From Nocardia farcinica (GTDB taxonomy: Bacteria > Actinomycetota > Actinomycetes > Mycobacteriales > Mycobacteriaceae), in NCBI RefSeq assembly GCF_001182745.1, contig NZ_LN868938.1:310001-374000 (forward strand): a DNA stretch of 64,000 nucleotides, written 5' to 3'. The translations under genes were made by a program, and so were the position numbers. The notes under the pieces were generated by a model. It worked only from the letters and a program-made list of their open reading frames with translations. It did no database searches and was not told the DNA's origin. Shown one piece after another: positions 9,090 to 17,686 of this stretch. The stretch's first letter is position 1, and each line of letters starts with the position of its first letter.

Positions 9090-11486
9090 TCAGGCGGCGG
9101 AGGTGACGCGGTAGACGTCGTAGACGCCTTCCACGTTGCGGACCACGTTGAGCAGGTGGCCCAGGTGCTTCGGGTCGCCCATCTCGAAGGTGAACTTGCT
9201 GATGGCCACGCGGTCGCCGTGGGTGGCGACCGAGGCGGACAGGATGTTGACCTTCTCGTCGGCGAGCACCTTGGTGACGTCGGAGAGCAGGCGGGTGCGG
9301 TCGAGCGCCTCGATCTGGATGGCGACCAGGAACACCGAGGAGGGCGAGGGCGCCCATTCGACGTCGATGATGCGCTCGGACTGCCCGCGCAGCGAGGCCG
9401 CGTTGGTGCAGTCGGTGCGGTGCACGCTCACCGCGCCGCCGCGGGTGACGAAGCCCATGATCTCGTCACCCGGCACCGGCGTGCAGCATTTCGCCAGCTT
9501 GGCGACCGTGCCCGGGGCGCCAGGAATGAGGACGCCCGCGTCGCCGGTGACGCGCTGCCTGCTCGGGGTGGTCGAGGGCGTGGAGCGCTCGGCGAGCTCG
9601 TTCTCCACGTCACCGATGCCGCCGAGCTGGGCCATGAGCCGCTGCACCACGTGGTGGGCGGAGACCTGGTGCTCGCCGACGGCGGTGTAGAGGCTGGAGA
9701 TGTCGGTGTAGTGCAGCTCGTGCGCGACGGCGGTCATCGCGTCCACGCTCATCAGCCGCTGCAACGGCAGCCCGACCCGGCGCACCTCCTTGGAGATCTG
9801 CTCCTTGCCGCTCTCCAGCGCTTCCTCACGGCGCTCCTTGGCGAACCACTGGCGGATCTTGGCCTTGGCGCGCGGGGACACCACGAAGTTCTGCCAGTCC
9901 CGGCTCGGCCCGGCGTTCTGCGCCTTGGAGGTGAAAACCTCGACCACTTCACCGTTTTCGAGCTGCCGCTCCAGGGCGACCAGCCGTCCGTTGACGCGCG
10001 CACCGATGCAGCGGTGTCCCACCTCGGTGTGCACCGCGTAGGCGAAGTCGACCGGGGTCGACTTCTGCGGCAGTGTGATGACGTCGCCCTTGGGCGTGAA
10101 GACGAAGATCTCCGGCGACTTCAGGTCGAAGCGCAGCGACTCCAGGAACTCGGCCGGGTCGGCGGCCTCGCGCTGCCAGTCGAGCAGCTGGCGCATCCAC
10201 GCCATGTCGTCGACCTCGGCCAGATCGCCGGAGTGCTTGCCCTTGGTCTCCTTGTACCGCCAGTGCGCGGCGATGCCGAACTCCGCGGTGCGGTGCATGT
10301 CGTGGGTGCGGATCTGCACCTCGAGTGGCTTGCCGTCCGGGCCGACCACGGTGGTGTGCAGCGACTGGTAGACGCCGTAGCGGGGCTGGGCGATGTAGTC
10401 CTTGAACCGGCCCGCCATCGGCTGCCACAGCGAGTGCACCACGCCGACCGCGGCGTAGCAGTCGCGCACCTCGTCGCAGAGGATGCGGATGCCGACCAGG
10501 TCGTGGATGTCGTCGAAGTCCTTCCCCTTGACGATCATCTTCTGGTAGATCGACCAGTAGTGCTTGGGCCTGCCCTCGACCACCGCGTTGATCCGCGAGG
10601 CCGCCAGCGTGTTGACGATCTCGGCGCGGACCTTGGCCAGGTAGGTGTCGCGGGACGGCGCCCGGTCGGCGACCAGCCGCACGATCTCGTCGTACTTCTT
10701 CGGGTGCAGGATCGCGAAGGCCAGGTCCTCGAGTTCCCACTTGACCGTGGCCATACCGAGGCGGTGGGCGAGCGGGGCGATGACCTCGAGGGTCTCCTTG
10801 GCCTTCTTCGCCTGCTTCTCCGGCGGCAGGAACCGCATGGTGCGCATGTTGTGCAGCCGGTCGGCGACCTTGATGACCAGCACCCGCGGGTCGCGCGCCA
10901 TCGCGATGATCATCTTGCGGATGGTCTCCGCCTCGGCCGCGGCGCCCAGGTTGACCTTGTCCAGCTTGGTGACGCCGTCGACCAGGTGGGCGACCTCGTC
11001 GCCGAATTCGGCGCGCAGCTGGTCGAGGGTGTAGCCGGTGTCCTCCACGGTGTCGTGCAGCAGGGCCGCGACCAGCGTGGTGGTGTCCATGCCCAGCTCG
11101 GCCAGGATGTTGGCGACCGCGAGCGGGTGGGTGATGTAGGGGTCGCCGGACTTGCGGAACTGGTGGGCGTGCCGCTCGTCGGCGACGTCGAAGGCCTTCT
11201 GCAGCTGCGCCAGGTTCGCCTTCGGATACAGCTCACGGTGCACGGTCGCCAGTGGCTCGAGCACCGGCTTGACCGCGGCGATGCCGCGCTGGCCGGTCAT
11301 CCGGCGGGCGAGCCGGGCCCGTACCCGGCGCGAGGCCGAGGTCGGCACGGCCGCGGACGCGCCGGGCTGGCGCTGGGGGACGTTGTTCGGGGTGGGCCGC
11401 GGCGGGGTCGCGGGCGCGGCGGGCTGCGTCTTCGGGGCAGCAGCCGCCGATTGCTCGACATTCGCCTCGCCCAGATGCTGAGTCAT
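9090..11486 (-). CDS. relA: Bifunctional (p)ppGpp synthetase/hydrolase Rel
   Basis: 798-residue RelA/SpoT homologue that makes and degrades the stringent-response alarmone. Domains in order: a Pro/Ala-rich N-terminal tail of about 55 residues; the HD hydrolase with [13 protein letters not shown] near residue 145; the synthetase with [23 protein letters not shown] and QYKSLHT-like [25 protein letters not shown]; the TGS domain ([23 protein letters not shown]); a Cys-rich region ([16 protein letters not shown]); and a C-terminal ACT domain. Length matches the mycobacterial enzyme (about 790). In M. tuberculosis relA is co-directional with apt; here it is on the opposite strand. A -10-like ACATTA (top strand 11517-11522) lies about 30 bases upstream of the start. 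Confidence 0.95.
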   Translation of the reverse strand: MTQHLGEANVEQSAAAAPKTQPAAPATPPRPTPNNVPQRQPGASAAVPTSASRRVRARLARRMTGQRGIAAVKPVLEPLATVHRELYPKANLAQLQKAFDVADERHAHQFRKSGDPYITHPLAVANILAELGMDTTTLVAALLHDTVEDTGYTLDQLRAEFGDEVAHLVDGVTKLDKVNLGAAAEAETIRKMIIAMARDPRVLVIKVADRLHNMRTMRFLPPEKQAKKAKETLEVIAPLAHRLGMATVKWELEDLAFAILHPKKYDEIVRLVADRAPSRDTYLAKVRAEIVNTLAASRINAVVEGRPKHYWSIYQKMIVKGKDFDDIHDLVGIRILCDEVRDCYAAVGVVHSLWQPMAGRFKDYIAQPRYGVYQSLHTTVVGPDGKPLEVQIRTHDMHRTAEFGIAAHWRYKETKGKHSGDLAEVDDMAWMRQLLDWQREAADPAEFLESLRFDLKSPEIFVFTPKGDVITLPQKSTPVDFAYAVHTEVGHRCIGARVNGRLVALERQLENGEVVEVFTSKAQNAGPSRDWQNFVVSPRAKAKIRQWFAKERREEALESGKEQISKEVRRVGLPLQRLMSVDAMTAVAHELHYTDISSLYTAVGEHQVSAHHVVQRLMAQLGGIGDVENELAERSTPSTTPSRQRVTGDAGVLIPGAPGTVAKLAKCCTPVPGDEIMGFVTRGGAVSVHRTDCTNAASLRGQSERIIDVEWAPSPSSVFLVAIQIEALDRTRLLSDVTKVLADEKVNILSASVATHGDRVAISKFTFEMGDPKHLGHLLNVVRNVEGVYDVYRVTSAA

Positions 11487-11702
11487 GCCACCGCCTCTCC
11501 GTACCGCGATCGCACCACATTACCGCTCGAGACCATTCTGCCGCTGCGTCGTGGTGGACCGCTCCTCACCATTGTCTCCCGTTCCGCCGCGGTGGCGGCG
11601 GCCGGATGGCCGCTTCGGCGCTCGGGCCTGCGCTCGGGCGGTCGTTGCCGGACGGCCGCGGGCGGGGGCGGAGCCGGCGGACGGGGCGGTAGCGTGCGAC
11701 CC

Positions 11703-12038
11703 ATGACGGTCCTGCGGTCGCTGGTGTTGTTCGGGCTGGCGGCGCTCGCCGAGATCGGCGGTGCCTGGCTGGTGTGGCAGGGCTGGCGCGAGCACCGGGG
11801 GCTGTGGTGGATCGCGGCCGGGGTGATCGCGCTCGGGGCCTACGGCTTCGTGGCCACCTTCCAGCCGGACCCGGACTTCGGCCGGGTGCTGGCGGCCTAC
11901 GGCGGTGTCTTCGTGGTGGGGTCGCTGGCATGGGGCGTGCTGGTCGACGGATTCCGGCCGGACCGATGGGATCTGCTCGGCGCGGGCATCTGCCTGGTGG
12001 GCGTCGCGGTGATCATGTACGCCCCGCGCGGCGGCTGA
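11703..12038 (+). CDS. UPF0060 (YnfA-like) small membrane protein
   Basis: 111-residue protein with four predicted membrane helices, matching the YnfA/UPF0060 family in length and in [24 protein letters not shown] and [27 protein letters not shown]. The family is related to small multidrug resistance transporters, but its function is not established. Stands alone, 216 bases from the divergent relA start. An upstream open frame continues antisense to relA and is spurious; the ATG at 11703 gives the family N-terminus. Confidence 0.85.
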   Translation: MTVLRSLVLFGLAALAEIGGAWLVWQGWREHRGLWWIAAGVIALGAYGFVATFQPDPDFGRVLAAYGGVFVVGSLAWGVLVDGFRPDRWDLLGAGICLVGVAVIMYAPRGG

Positions 12039-12328
12039 GGAGCCCGAGCCCCGCGGTGGCCGGGCAGTTGGGATGCCGAGAATTTGCTGGAGCCGCGCCG
12101 ACGGTGCGGCGGGCGGTGACCGAAACCGCAACGCTCGGTTGCGTTCTCATGCATGGGTTCGGAAACTTGCCGGGCGGGATTCCCGGGCACGCCGCCGTGG
12201 ATGGGGTAGTATTCGGCGTTTTGCGTAAAGTTTTCGCTGCTGTGCCAGTCATAGCCGGAATCTGTTACGGTCTATTGCGTTTCAGGGTCGAGGGTTGTTG
12301 CGGCAACGGGGACTGATTGCGAAGCGCT
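12039..12328 (+). other. Intergenic region before the cutinase-like gene
   Basis: 290 bases with no convincing gene. CGCAAC-GCTCG-GTTGCG at 12127-12143 is a small hairpin that may terminate the upstream gene. The stretch 12205-12290 is distinctly more AT-rich (TAGTATTCGGCG, TTGCGTAAAGTTTTCG, TGTTACGG) and is the likely promoter of the esterase and perhaps of the secretion-like operon behind it. I could not fix a -35/-10 pair with confidence. Confidence 0.4.
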
Positions 12329-13945
12329 ATGACTGGACAGGTGGCTGGGCTCGCGGGACTGGTGGTCGCAACCGCCGTCACCGTGGCTGCCGCGTATTCG
12401 GTTCCGGCGCACGCGCATGCGAATCCCGCTGCGCCGTCGACGAATCTGGCGATCGACGACTGCCCGGCCCTGTACGCGCTGGGAGTCCAGGGCACCGGCG
12501 AGTCCTCGCCCGACGCCGCCCCCACCACCGACACCGGCATGCTGTCGACGGTGTTCCGCCCGCTGCTGGCCCGCGCCGCCGAGCCCGGCCTGGTCGACCG
12601 TGCCTACGTCCCCTACGAGGCGAGCTTCGGCGGGTTCACCGACGGTGGCGCGGCGCCCTACGCGGAATCGGTCCAGGGTGGGTTGCAACGGCTGCGGACG
12701 ATGGCGCGGCAGGTCGCCGACCGGTGCCCGGACACCCGCCTCGGGATCGTCGGCTACTCGCAGGGCGCCCACGTCGCCTCGATGTTCGCCCAGGAGGTCG
12801 GGCTGGGGGCGGGCGTGGTCCCGGCCGACCGGGTCGCCGCGGTGGCGCTGTTCGGCGATCCGACGCGGAACCCGAACGCCCCCCTGTTCCCCGGCTCGCC
12901 CGGCAAGCGCACTCCGGACCCGGCACCGGGCACCCACGGGCAGCGGCTGGCCGCGCTCCCCGCGCTGCCGCCTGCACCCGCGCCGGGCGGCGGCATCGGG
13001 CCCGAGCGCGACCGCGCCGCGAACTTCGCCGCCCTCACCGGACGGGTCGCGAGCTTCTGTGCCGCAGGCGATCTCGCGTGTGACGCCCCCGCCGACGCGC
13101 CGATCCTGCGCGCGGTGGCGAACATCGCGGGCCAGGCGCGGATCAGCGGCGGTGACCCGGTCACCGCGCTCGGCTCCATCGCCGAAGCGCTGGCCTTCAC
13201 CTCGATCAAGACCGCCGCGGCGGTGGCCGAGCAGGACATCCAGGGCAACACCCCGGCCCAGTTGTCGCTCGCACCGGGCAAGTCGATCGCCGAGCGGATC
13301 GCCGACGCCTCCGACCCTCGCATCCCACTCGACGTCGACGGCGCGCTGCGCGGGGTGCTGCGCGTGGGCCTCATCGGCTTCAACGCCGTCGTCGCGGTGC
13401 TCCGCACGGTGCTGAACCCCGCGGCCCTGACCGAACTCGCCACCGCGGGCCTGAGCAACCCGGCCGCGGGACTCGCGCTGCTCGGCACGAAACTGGCCGG
13501 AGCGGTACCGCACCTGGTGCCGCCGACCACGGTGTCCCGGCTCGTCACACAGGCCTACGACGCGGTCGTCGCCAGCGTCACCGACCACCGCGAACTGCTG
13601 GATCTGACCACCTGGGTGCGGTATTGGGACACCGCCCGCCGCCACGGTGCCTACAGCACCGCGACGGTCGCCGCCGACGGCGCGACGCCCACCCGTTACG
13701 TCGCCGACTGGTTCGCCGCCGTGGCCCGTGACCTGGCCGAACAGGGTGCGGGCGGTGCGCGGAGCGGTGGCGCCGGAATAGCCGGGGCGCCCGACGGCGC
13801 GTCGGCTACGCCGAATGCCGGGAGTGCGGGACAATTTCCGTTCGGGACAGGAGCCGATGGCGCCTCATCCGGGGGCGTGGCCTCGATTCCGCCCACCGTG
13901 CGACCCGGTACCACCGACCACAACTACCCGTTCTCCACGAACTGA
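12329..13945 (+). CDS. Secreted cutinase-like alpha/beta hydrolase
   Basis: 538-residue exported protein. A signal peptide (residues 1 to about 32, ending SVPAHAHA) precedes a cutinase-type fold: DDCPALYALGVQGTGESSP near the start, the nucleophile elbow GYSQGAH with Ser about 144, and VAAVALFGDPTRNP after it. The region from about residue 230 to 470 is Ala-rich and helical, unlike classic 200-residue cutinases, and the tail is Gly/Ser-rich. Members hydrolyse lipid or wax esters at the cell surface; the substrate here is unknown. ATG 12329 gives a normal signal peptide, whereas the upstream TTG 12317 does not improve it. It lies 56 bases before the type IV-like operon and could be its first gene. 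Confidence 0.75.
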   Translation: MTGQVAGLAGLVVATAVTVAAAYSVPAHAHANPAAPSTNLAIDDCPALYALGVQGTGESSPDAAPTTDTGMLSTVFRPLLARAAEPGLVDRAYVPYEASFGGFTDGGAAPYAESVQGGLQRLRTMARQVADRCPDTRLGIVGYSQGAHVASMFAQEVGLGAGVVPADRVAAVALFGDPTRNPNAPLFPGSPGKRTPDPAPGTHGQRLAALPALPPAPAPGGGIGPERDRAANFAALTGRVASFCAAGDLACDAPADAPILRAVANIAGQARISGGDPVTALGSIAEALAFTSIKTAAAVAEQDIQGNTPAQLSLAPGKSIAERIADASDPRIPLDVDGALRGVLRVGLIGFNAVVAVLRTVLNPAALTELATAGLSNPAAGLALLGTKLAGAVPHLVPPTTVSRLVTQAYDAVVASVTDHRELLDLTTWVRYWDTARRHGAYSTATVAADGATPTRYVADWFAAVARDLAEQGAGGARSGGAGIAGAPDGASATPNAGSAGQFPFGTGADGASSGGVASIPPTVRPGTTDHNYPFSTN

Positions 13946-14001
13946 TCGCCGAGAGGTCCGACGATGCGACACCACGCGCCCGGCCCCGCGGGAATGGGGG
14001 A

Positions 14002-14937
14002 ATGTTGAAGTCGTACAAAGATCTGTCCCGGTGGTACGACCCGCTCGAACCCGACACCGCCGCGCCGAGCGGGTCGCCCGCCGATCAGGACCGCCTCGAA
14101 CCGCTCGACGACGAGGGACCGGCACGGTATCCGCACTACATTCGCGACGAGGATCCCGTCGAGGCGCGGGCGATCACCGAGGTGCCCGCCGACCTGCCGA
14201 CCCGGCGCGCCGAATTCACCGGCGGCTGGTCGGACTGGGTGGACGCGCCCGCCGCGGTGCGCGCGCCCGGCCCCGACGACGAGTTCCCCGAGCGCGGTGC
14301 CGACCTGGTGCGCTTCCCGTGGTCCGACGACGAGGACGACTACGACGACGATCCGTTCCCCGAGCCCGCCCCGGCTCGGTCGTTGCGCGAGCATCCGGCC
14401 TACCGCCGCGGGCGCACGGTGGTCGTGCTCGTGATCGCGGTGCTGTTGCTGATCGCGGCCGCGGTGGGCGCGATCGTGTTGCTGCGGCTGTCGGCCGACC
14501 GGCCCGCCGCCGCACCCGCCACCGCGCCGATGCGGTTCACCGCGGGCAGCGCGCAGGCGGGCATCACCACCGGCTGTCCCACCGAACGCACCGACCGCAT
14601 CGTGCGCAGCGCCGCGCCGGGCGGCACCACCTCCGGGCCCGACGCCGTGCTCGGCTTCCAATACGCCTACTACGTCGAACGTTCCGGCGCGCGCGCCAGG
14701 CAGTTCGTCGCGCCCGCCGCCGCGGTGCCCGCGGCAGCGGTGATCCAGCGGGGGATCGACTCGATCCCCGCGGGCACCACGCACTGCGTGCGGATCGCCG
14801 CGCTCGGCGACACCATGTACGCGGTGGAGGTCACCGAGTACCGGCCGGGCGGCGCGCCCGCCACGTACAACAAGCAGATGGTCACCACCGAGGTGATCGA
14901 CGGCCGGGTGCTCATCGCGGGCATCGCGGCCGGATAA
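14002..14937 (+). CDS. Single-pass membrane protein, VirB8/NTF2-like, first gene of type IV-like operon
   Basis: 311 residues: an acidic, proline-rich cytoplasmic part (1-130, with DDEDDYDDDPFPEP), one membrane helix (about 137-160) and an outer domain of about 150 residues. The outer part (AVLGFQYAYYVERSGARARQFVAP ... CVRIAALGDTMYAVEVTEYRP ... EVIDGRVLIAGI) has the length and helix-then-sheet pattern of NTF2-like VirB8/TcpC domains. No characterised family was recognised. GGGGGA precedes the ATG. A 14-codon ORF (13964-14008, MRHHAPGPAGMGEC) with its own GAGAGG overlaps the start and may couple translation. By context, a structural subunit of the secretion-like complex. Confidence 0.65.
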   Translation: MLKSYKDLSRWYDPLEPDTAAPSGSPADQDRLEPLDDEGPARYPHYIRDEDPVEARAITEVPADLPTRRAEFTGGWSDWVDAPAAVRAPGPDDEFPERGADLVRFPWSDDEDDYDDDPFPEPAPARSLREHPAYRRGRTVVVLVIAVLLLIAAAVGAIVLLRLSADRPAAAPATAPMRFTAGSAQAGITTGCPTERTDRIVRSAAPGGTTSGPDAVLGFQYAYYVERSGARARQFVAPAAAVPAAAVIQRGIDSIPAGTTHCVRIAALGDTMYAVEVTEYRPGGAPATYNKQMVTTEVIDGRVLIAGIAAG

Positions 14938-14952
14938 GGAGAGCTGAGAGCG

Positions 14953-15828
14953 ATGGGAGAGGACTGGAGCCGCTGGCTCGACGAGGCGCCCGACCGGGGC
15001 GACCCGCCGAGCCGACAAGCGCGTTCGAAGGCTCCGGTGGTGCGGCTGCGGCGGCGCGGCGGTGACGGCGAGGCCGAGGGGTTCGGGCAGCGGCCGATCC
15101 TGGTGGTCGGCGGCTGCGGCGGTGCGGGCACGACGACGACGGCGCTGGGCATCGCGGGGGAGCTGGGCTCGGCGGGTACCCCGACGGTCGCGGTCGACGC
15201 GACCGCGGCGGGCAGCGATCTGGCGCTGCGGGGCGCCGACGAGCATCTGCACCCGATCAGCCTGCAGTCGTGGCTGTACGGCCGCGGCGACGACGAACCG
15301 GCGCCGCTGAAGGAATGCCTGTCGCGGGCGACCTCCGGCATCGGCCTGCTCTGGCGCGATGCCGCCCCGCTGCGCCGCCGCGCGACCTACTCCACCGTGG
15401 CGCGCGCGGTGGCCGACGCCGGGTACACGGCGGTCTACGACGGCGGCCACCCGATCGCGAGCAGACAGCTGCGTCCGCTGCTCTACGACGCCGATATCGC
15501 GCTGGTGCTTGCCATTCCGGCCCGCCCCGATGCCGCGAACCGGCTGCGGATGACGCTCGAATGGCTCGACGACGAGTTCGGCGAGGCCGCCGAGGGGCAG
15601 GGTGGCGGCATCGTGGGAGACACCACCCTGGTGATCTCGCACCAGGCGCCCGGCGACGACTCCCGGGTCGCCGATCATCTGCGCGCGCACCTGTCGGGCT
15701 GGGTCCGCGACATCCGCGAGATCCCCTACGATCCGCACCTGGCCCGGGGCGAGCTGGTCCGCCACGCCGACCTGGCGGCCGAGACGCGCCGGGCGTACGA
15801 GCGACTCGTGGCGGGGGTGGCATCATGA
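14953..15828 (+). CDS. ParA/MinD-like P-loop protein lacking the Walker A lysine
   Basis: 291-residue soluble protein. Residues about 48-75 read PILVVGGCGGAGTTTTALGIAGEL, a ParA/MinD/CpaE-type nucleotide loop in which the usual GKT lysine is absent (AGT). TVAVDATAAGSDLAL follows like the second conserved strand of the family, and later strands (ALVLAIPARPDAAN, TTLVISHQAP) fit the fold. CpaE/TadZ pilus-assembly proteins carry similarly altered loops, so a positioning or scaffold role without normal hydrolysis is plausible. The next gene is a relative with the same loss. Start is preceded by AAGGAGAGCTGAGAG; the stop overlaps the next ATG (ATGA). Confidence 0.7.
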   Translation: MGEDWSRWLDEAPDRGDPPSRQARSKAPVVRLRRRGGDGEAEGFGQRPILVVGGCGGAGTTTTALGIAGELGSAGTPTVAVDATAAGSDLALRGADEHLHPISLQSWLYGRGDDEPAPLKECLSRATSGIGLLWRDAAPLRRRATYSTVARAVADAGYTAVYDGGHPIASRQLRPLLYDADIALVLAIPARPDAANRLRMTLEWLDDEFGEAAEGQGGGIVGDTTLVISHQAPGDDSRVADHLRAHLSGWVRDIREIPYDPHLARGELVRHADLAAETRRAYERLVAGVAS

Positions 15829-16496
15829 CCGCCGCCATGAGACTTCGCCGCAAACTCGATCCGCGACCGGCCGGGGTGGTCGCCCCGCCGGAGTCGCGCC
15901 GCGCGCCGGTGTGGGACCGCCCGGTGCCCGGGGTGGGCCGGGCACCGCTGGTGTGGCTGCTCGGCGTGCACGGCGGCGCGGGCGCGACCACCCTGGCGCA
16001 CGTGCTCGCGCCCGCCGCGGACACCTCCCGGCGCTGGCCCGGGGTGTTCGACCGGGAGTCGCCGTTCGTGGTGCTGGTCGCGCGCGAGACCATCGCCGGA
16101 CTCACCCGGGCCCACGACCTGTTGCGGCAGCACCACTTCGGCTTCGGCGGTCCGTCCGAGGTGCTCGGCCTGATCACCGTCGCCGCGCGGCCCGGCCGCA
16201 TGCCCGCCGAGATCCGCCGCTACCGCGAGGTGGTCGGTTCGCTGGCCGGGCCGTTGTGGCAGGTGCCGTGGTACGAGGAGTGGACCCTGGTCGAGCCGGA
16301 GCAGCTGCCGATCTGGACGCCGGGCGACCCGATGCCCGAGCGCAAGCGCAAGATCGATCCGCTGGCCGAGGTGCCGGTCGAGGTTCGCGAGCTGGGCGCT
16401 GACATCGTCGACGCGGTACGTGAGAAACTCGACAGCGGAACGGAATTCGCCGACGACGACATCACCTCTCCACCTTTCGAGAAAGGGTCCCGATGA
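15825..16496 (+). CDS. Second lysine-less P-loop protein, paralogous to the upstream gene
   Basis: 223 residues. WLLGVHGGAGATTLAHVLAPA (about 43-63) is again a nucleotide loop without the Walker A lysine. Downstream segments (FVVLVARETIAGLTRAHDLLRQ, EVLGLITVAARPGRMPAEIRRY, VGSLAGPLWQVPWYEEW) parallel those of the preceding protein. ATG 15825 overlaps the previous stop in ATGA and its own stop overlaps the next ATG, so the two P-loop proteins and the pilin-like protein are translationally coupled. Possibly they act as a heterodimer at the cytoplasmic face of the complex (inference). Confidence 0.68.
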   Translation: MTAAMRLRRKLDPRPAGVVAPPESRRAPVWDRPVPGVGRAPLVWLLGVHGGAGATTLAHVLAPAADTSRRWPGVFDRESPFVVLVARETIAGLTRAHDLLRQHHFGFGGPSEVLGLITVAARPGRMPAEIRRYREVVGSLAGPLWQVPWYEEWTLVEPEQLPIWTPGDPMPERKRKIDPLAEVPVEVRELGADIVDAVREKLDSGTEFADDDITSPPFEKGSR

Positions 16497-16789
16497 GCAT
16501 GTTTCTCCTGGCCGTACAGGACACCTACGGCACCGTGCTCGCCCAGGTCGGCAACCCGACCCCGGAAGCGCCTCCCGGATCGGAGAAGATCCTCCAGCTG
16601 GTGCGGTACCTGACCTGGTTCGTGCTGCTGTCGGGTATCTGCGGAATCATCTACGCCGGTGGCAAATTCGCGTGGGAGCGGTGGACGGGCGGCGGGCTCG
16701 AGTCGCCGAAGATGGTGGCGGGCGCGATGATCGGTGGCGTGGTGGCCACCAGCGCGGGCACCATCATGAACGCTGTCATCGGTACGTAG
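16493..16789 (+). CDS. Small two-helix membrane protein, VirB2/pilin-like
   Basis: 98 residues with two hydrophobic helices (about 37-56 and 74-95) joined by a short polar loop (WERWTGGGLESPK), a layout like VirB2/TrbC pilins, although no cleavable signal is clear. The N-terminal 35 residues are polar and probably outside. Its place directly before another two-helix protein and the VirB8-like and VirB6-like genes fits a structural membrane subunit. Sequence similarity to known pilins is not evident by eye. Confidence 0.6.
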   Translation: MSMFLLAVQDTYGTVLAQVGNPTPEAPPGSEKILQLVRYLTWFVLLSGICGIIYAGGKFAWERWTGGGLESPKMVAGAMIGGVVATSAGTIMNAVIGT

Positions 16790-16799
16790 AGGTCGGGGA

Positions 16800-17072
16800 A
16801 TGTCCACGCTGCGAAACCACGCCGAACTGCTGGCCTACAAGCGGATGCCGGCCGAGGTGCTCGAACCGCTGATGCAGCTGCTGAACTGGCTGCTGTGGTT
16901 CGTGCTGCTGGTGTGCCTCGCCTGGATGATCCTGTCCGCGGGCAGGTTGTGGATCGCCTTCCGCAGCGACCTGGCGGCCAACGATGCCTCCCACGGGGTG
17001 ATGATGAGCCTCATCGGCGCGATCGTCGCGAGCACGGCCTCGGGCATCGCGCTGGCCTTCCTGCCGGCGTGA
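16800..17072 (+). CDS. Second small two-helix membrane protein
   Basis: 90 residues, also two hydrophobic helices (about 28-49 and 68-88) with a charged connector (RLWIAFRSDLAANDASHG). Topology matches the preceding protein (both end with a glycine/alanine-rich helix ...GAIVASTASGIALAFLPA versus ...GGVVATSAGTIMNAVIGT), suggesting an ancient duplication. Ten bases separate the genes. The stop overlaps the GTG of the lipoprotein gene. Likely a channel or pilus-base component by position only. Confidence 0.58.
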   Translation: MSTLRNHAELLAYKRMPAEVLEPLMQLLNWLLWFVLLVCLAWMILSAGRLWIAFRSDLAANDASHGVMMSLIGAIVASTASGIALAFLPA

Positions 17073-17686
17073 GCGTGGGGCGGCGGATGGGAACGGTGGG
17101 AATGGTGGGTGCGGTGCTGCTCGCCACGGCGACCGGCTGCGCGGACGAGGCCGCGGACGCGGCGCCCGACCTCGGATCGGCGCCGACCGAGGTGCGCTGG
17201 CAGTCGTACCGTGGCGTGGCGCTGCCGCACACCGCGCAGGGCCCGGACAGCGAAGCGGACGGTGCGGCAACGGGTTTCGCGCAGTCACCGCCCGGCGCGG
17301 CGGTCGCGGCGATCACCCACACGGTGCGCTTGTCGCTGGCCCCGGACGGTGTCTGGCCCGCGGTGCTGGCCCGGGAAGTGGTGCCCGGGCCCGCCCGCGA
17401 CGCGTGGGCGGTGGACCGGGTGCGCCTGTCGATCACCGGCCCGGCCGACCCGGCGTCGGCGCCACGGCTACTCGGGTACCGGATCACCGAGTACACGGCG
17501 CAGCGCAGCGCCGTCGACGTCTACACCACCTATGCGGACGGCTCCACCGCGGTGCACCACACCGTGGTGGAGTGGTTCGCCGGCGATTGGAGATTACGGC
17601 TGCCAGATCTGGAGACGACCGCACGCCCGACCGAGGCGGTCGCGGCACCACCCGGCGACATCGTGACATTGGAGGCACCGCAGTGA
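17069..17686 (+). CDS. Lipoprotein of the type IV-like operon, related to the next gene
   Basis: 205 residues. Basic start SVGRRMG, hydrophobic GMVGAVLLATA and TGC form a lipoprotein signal with Cys about 24. The mature part contains TGFAQSPPGAAVAAITHTVRLSLAPDGVW and ends VHHTVVEWFAGDWRLRLPD. The downstream protein has the matching blocks GYAHTPQGAVLAAAQITYRLNA and LVMVWEAGDWRLKPA, so the two are paralogues with one NTF2/VirB8-like outer domain each, one lipid-anchored and one helix-anchored. GTG 17069 overlaps the previous stop (GTGA), as elsewhere in the operon; GTG 17075 and ATG 17087 are alternatives. Confidence 0.65.
   Translation: MSVGRRMGTVGMVGAVLLATATGCADEAADAAPDLGSAPTEVRWQSYRGVALPHTAQGPDSEADGAATGFAQSPPGAAVAAITHTVRLSLAPDGVWPAVLAREVVPGPARDAWAVDRVRLSITGPADPASAPRLLGYRITEYTAQRSAVDVYTTYADGSTAVHHTVVEWFAGDWRLRLPDLETTARPTEAVAAPPGDIVTLEAPQ

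Noticed and set aside
9045..12038. 997-residue open frame covering relA on the plus strand
   Set aside because: It is antisense to relA; only its last 111 codons (from ATG 11703) have membrane-protein composition and family similarity. The rest is a GC-rich shadow.
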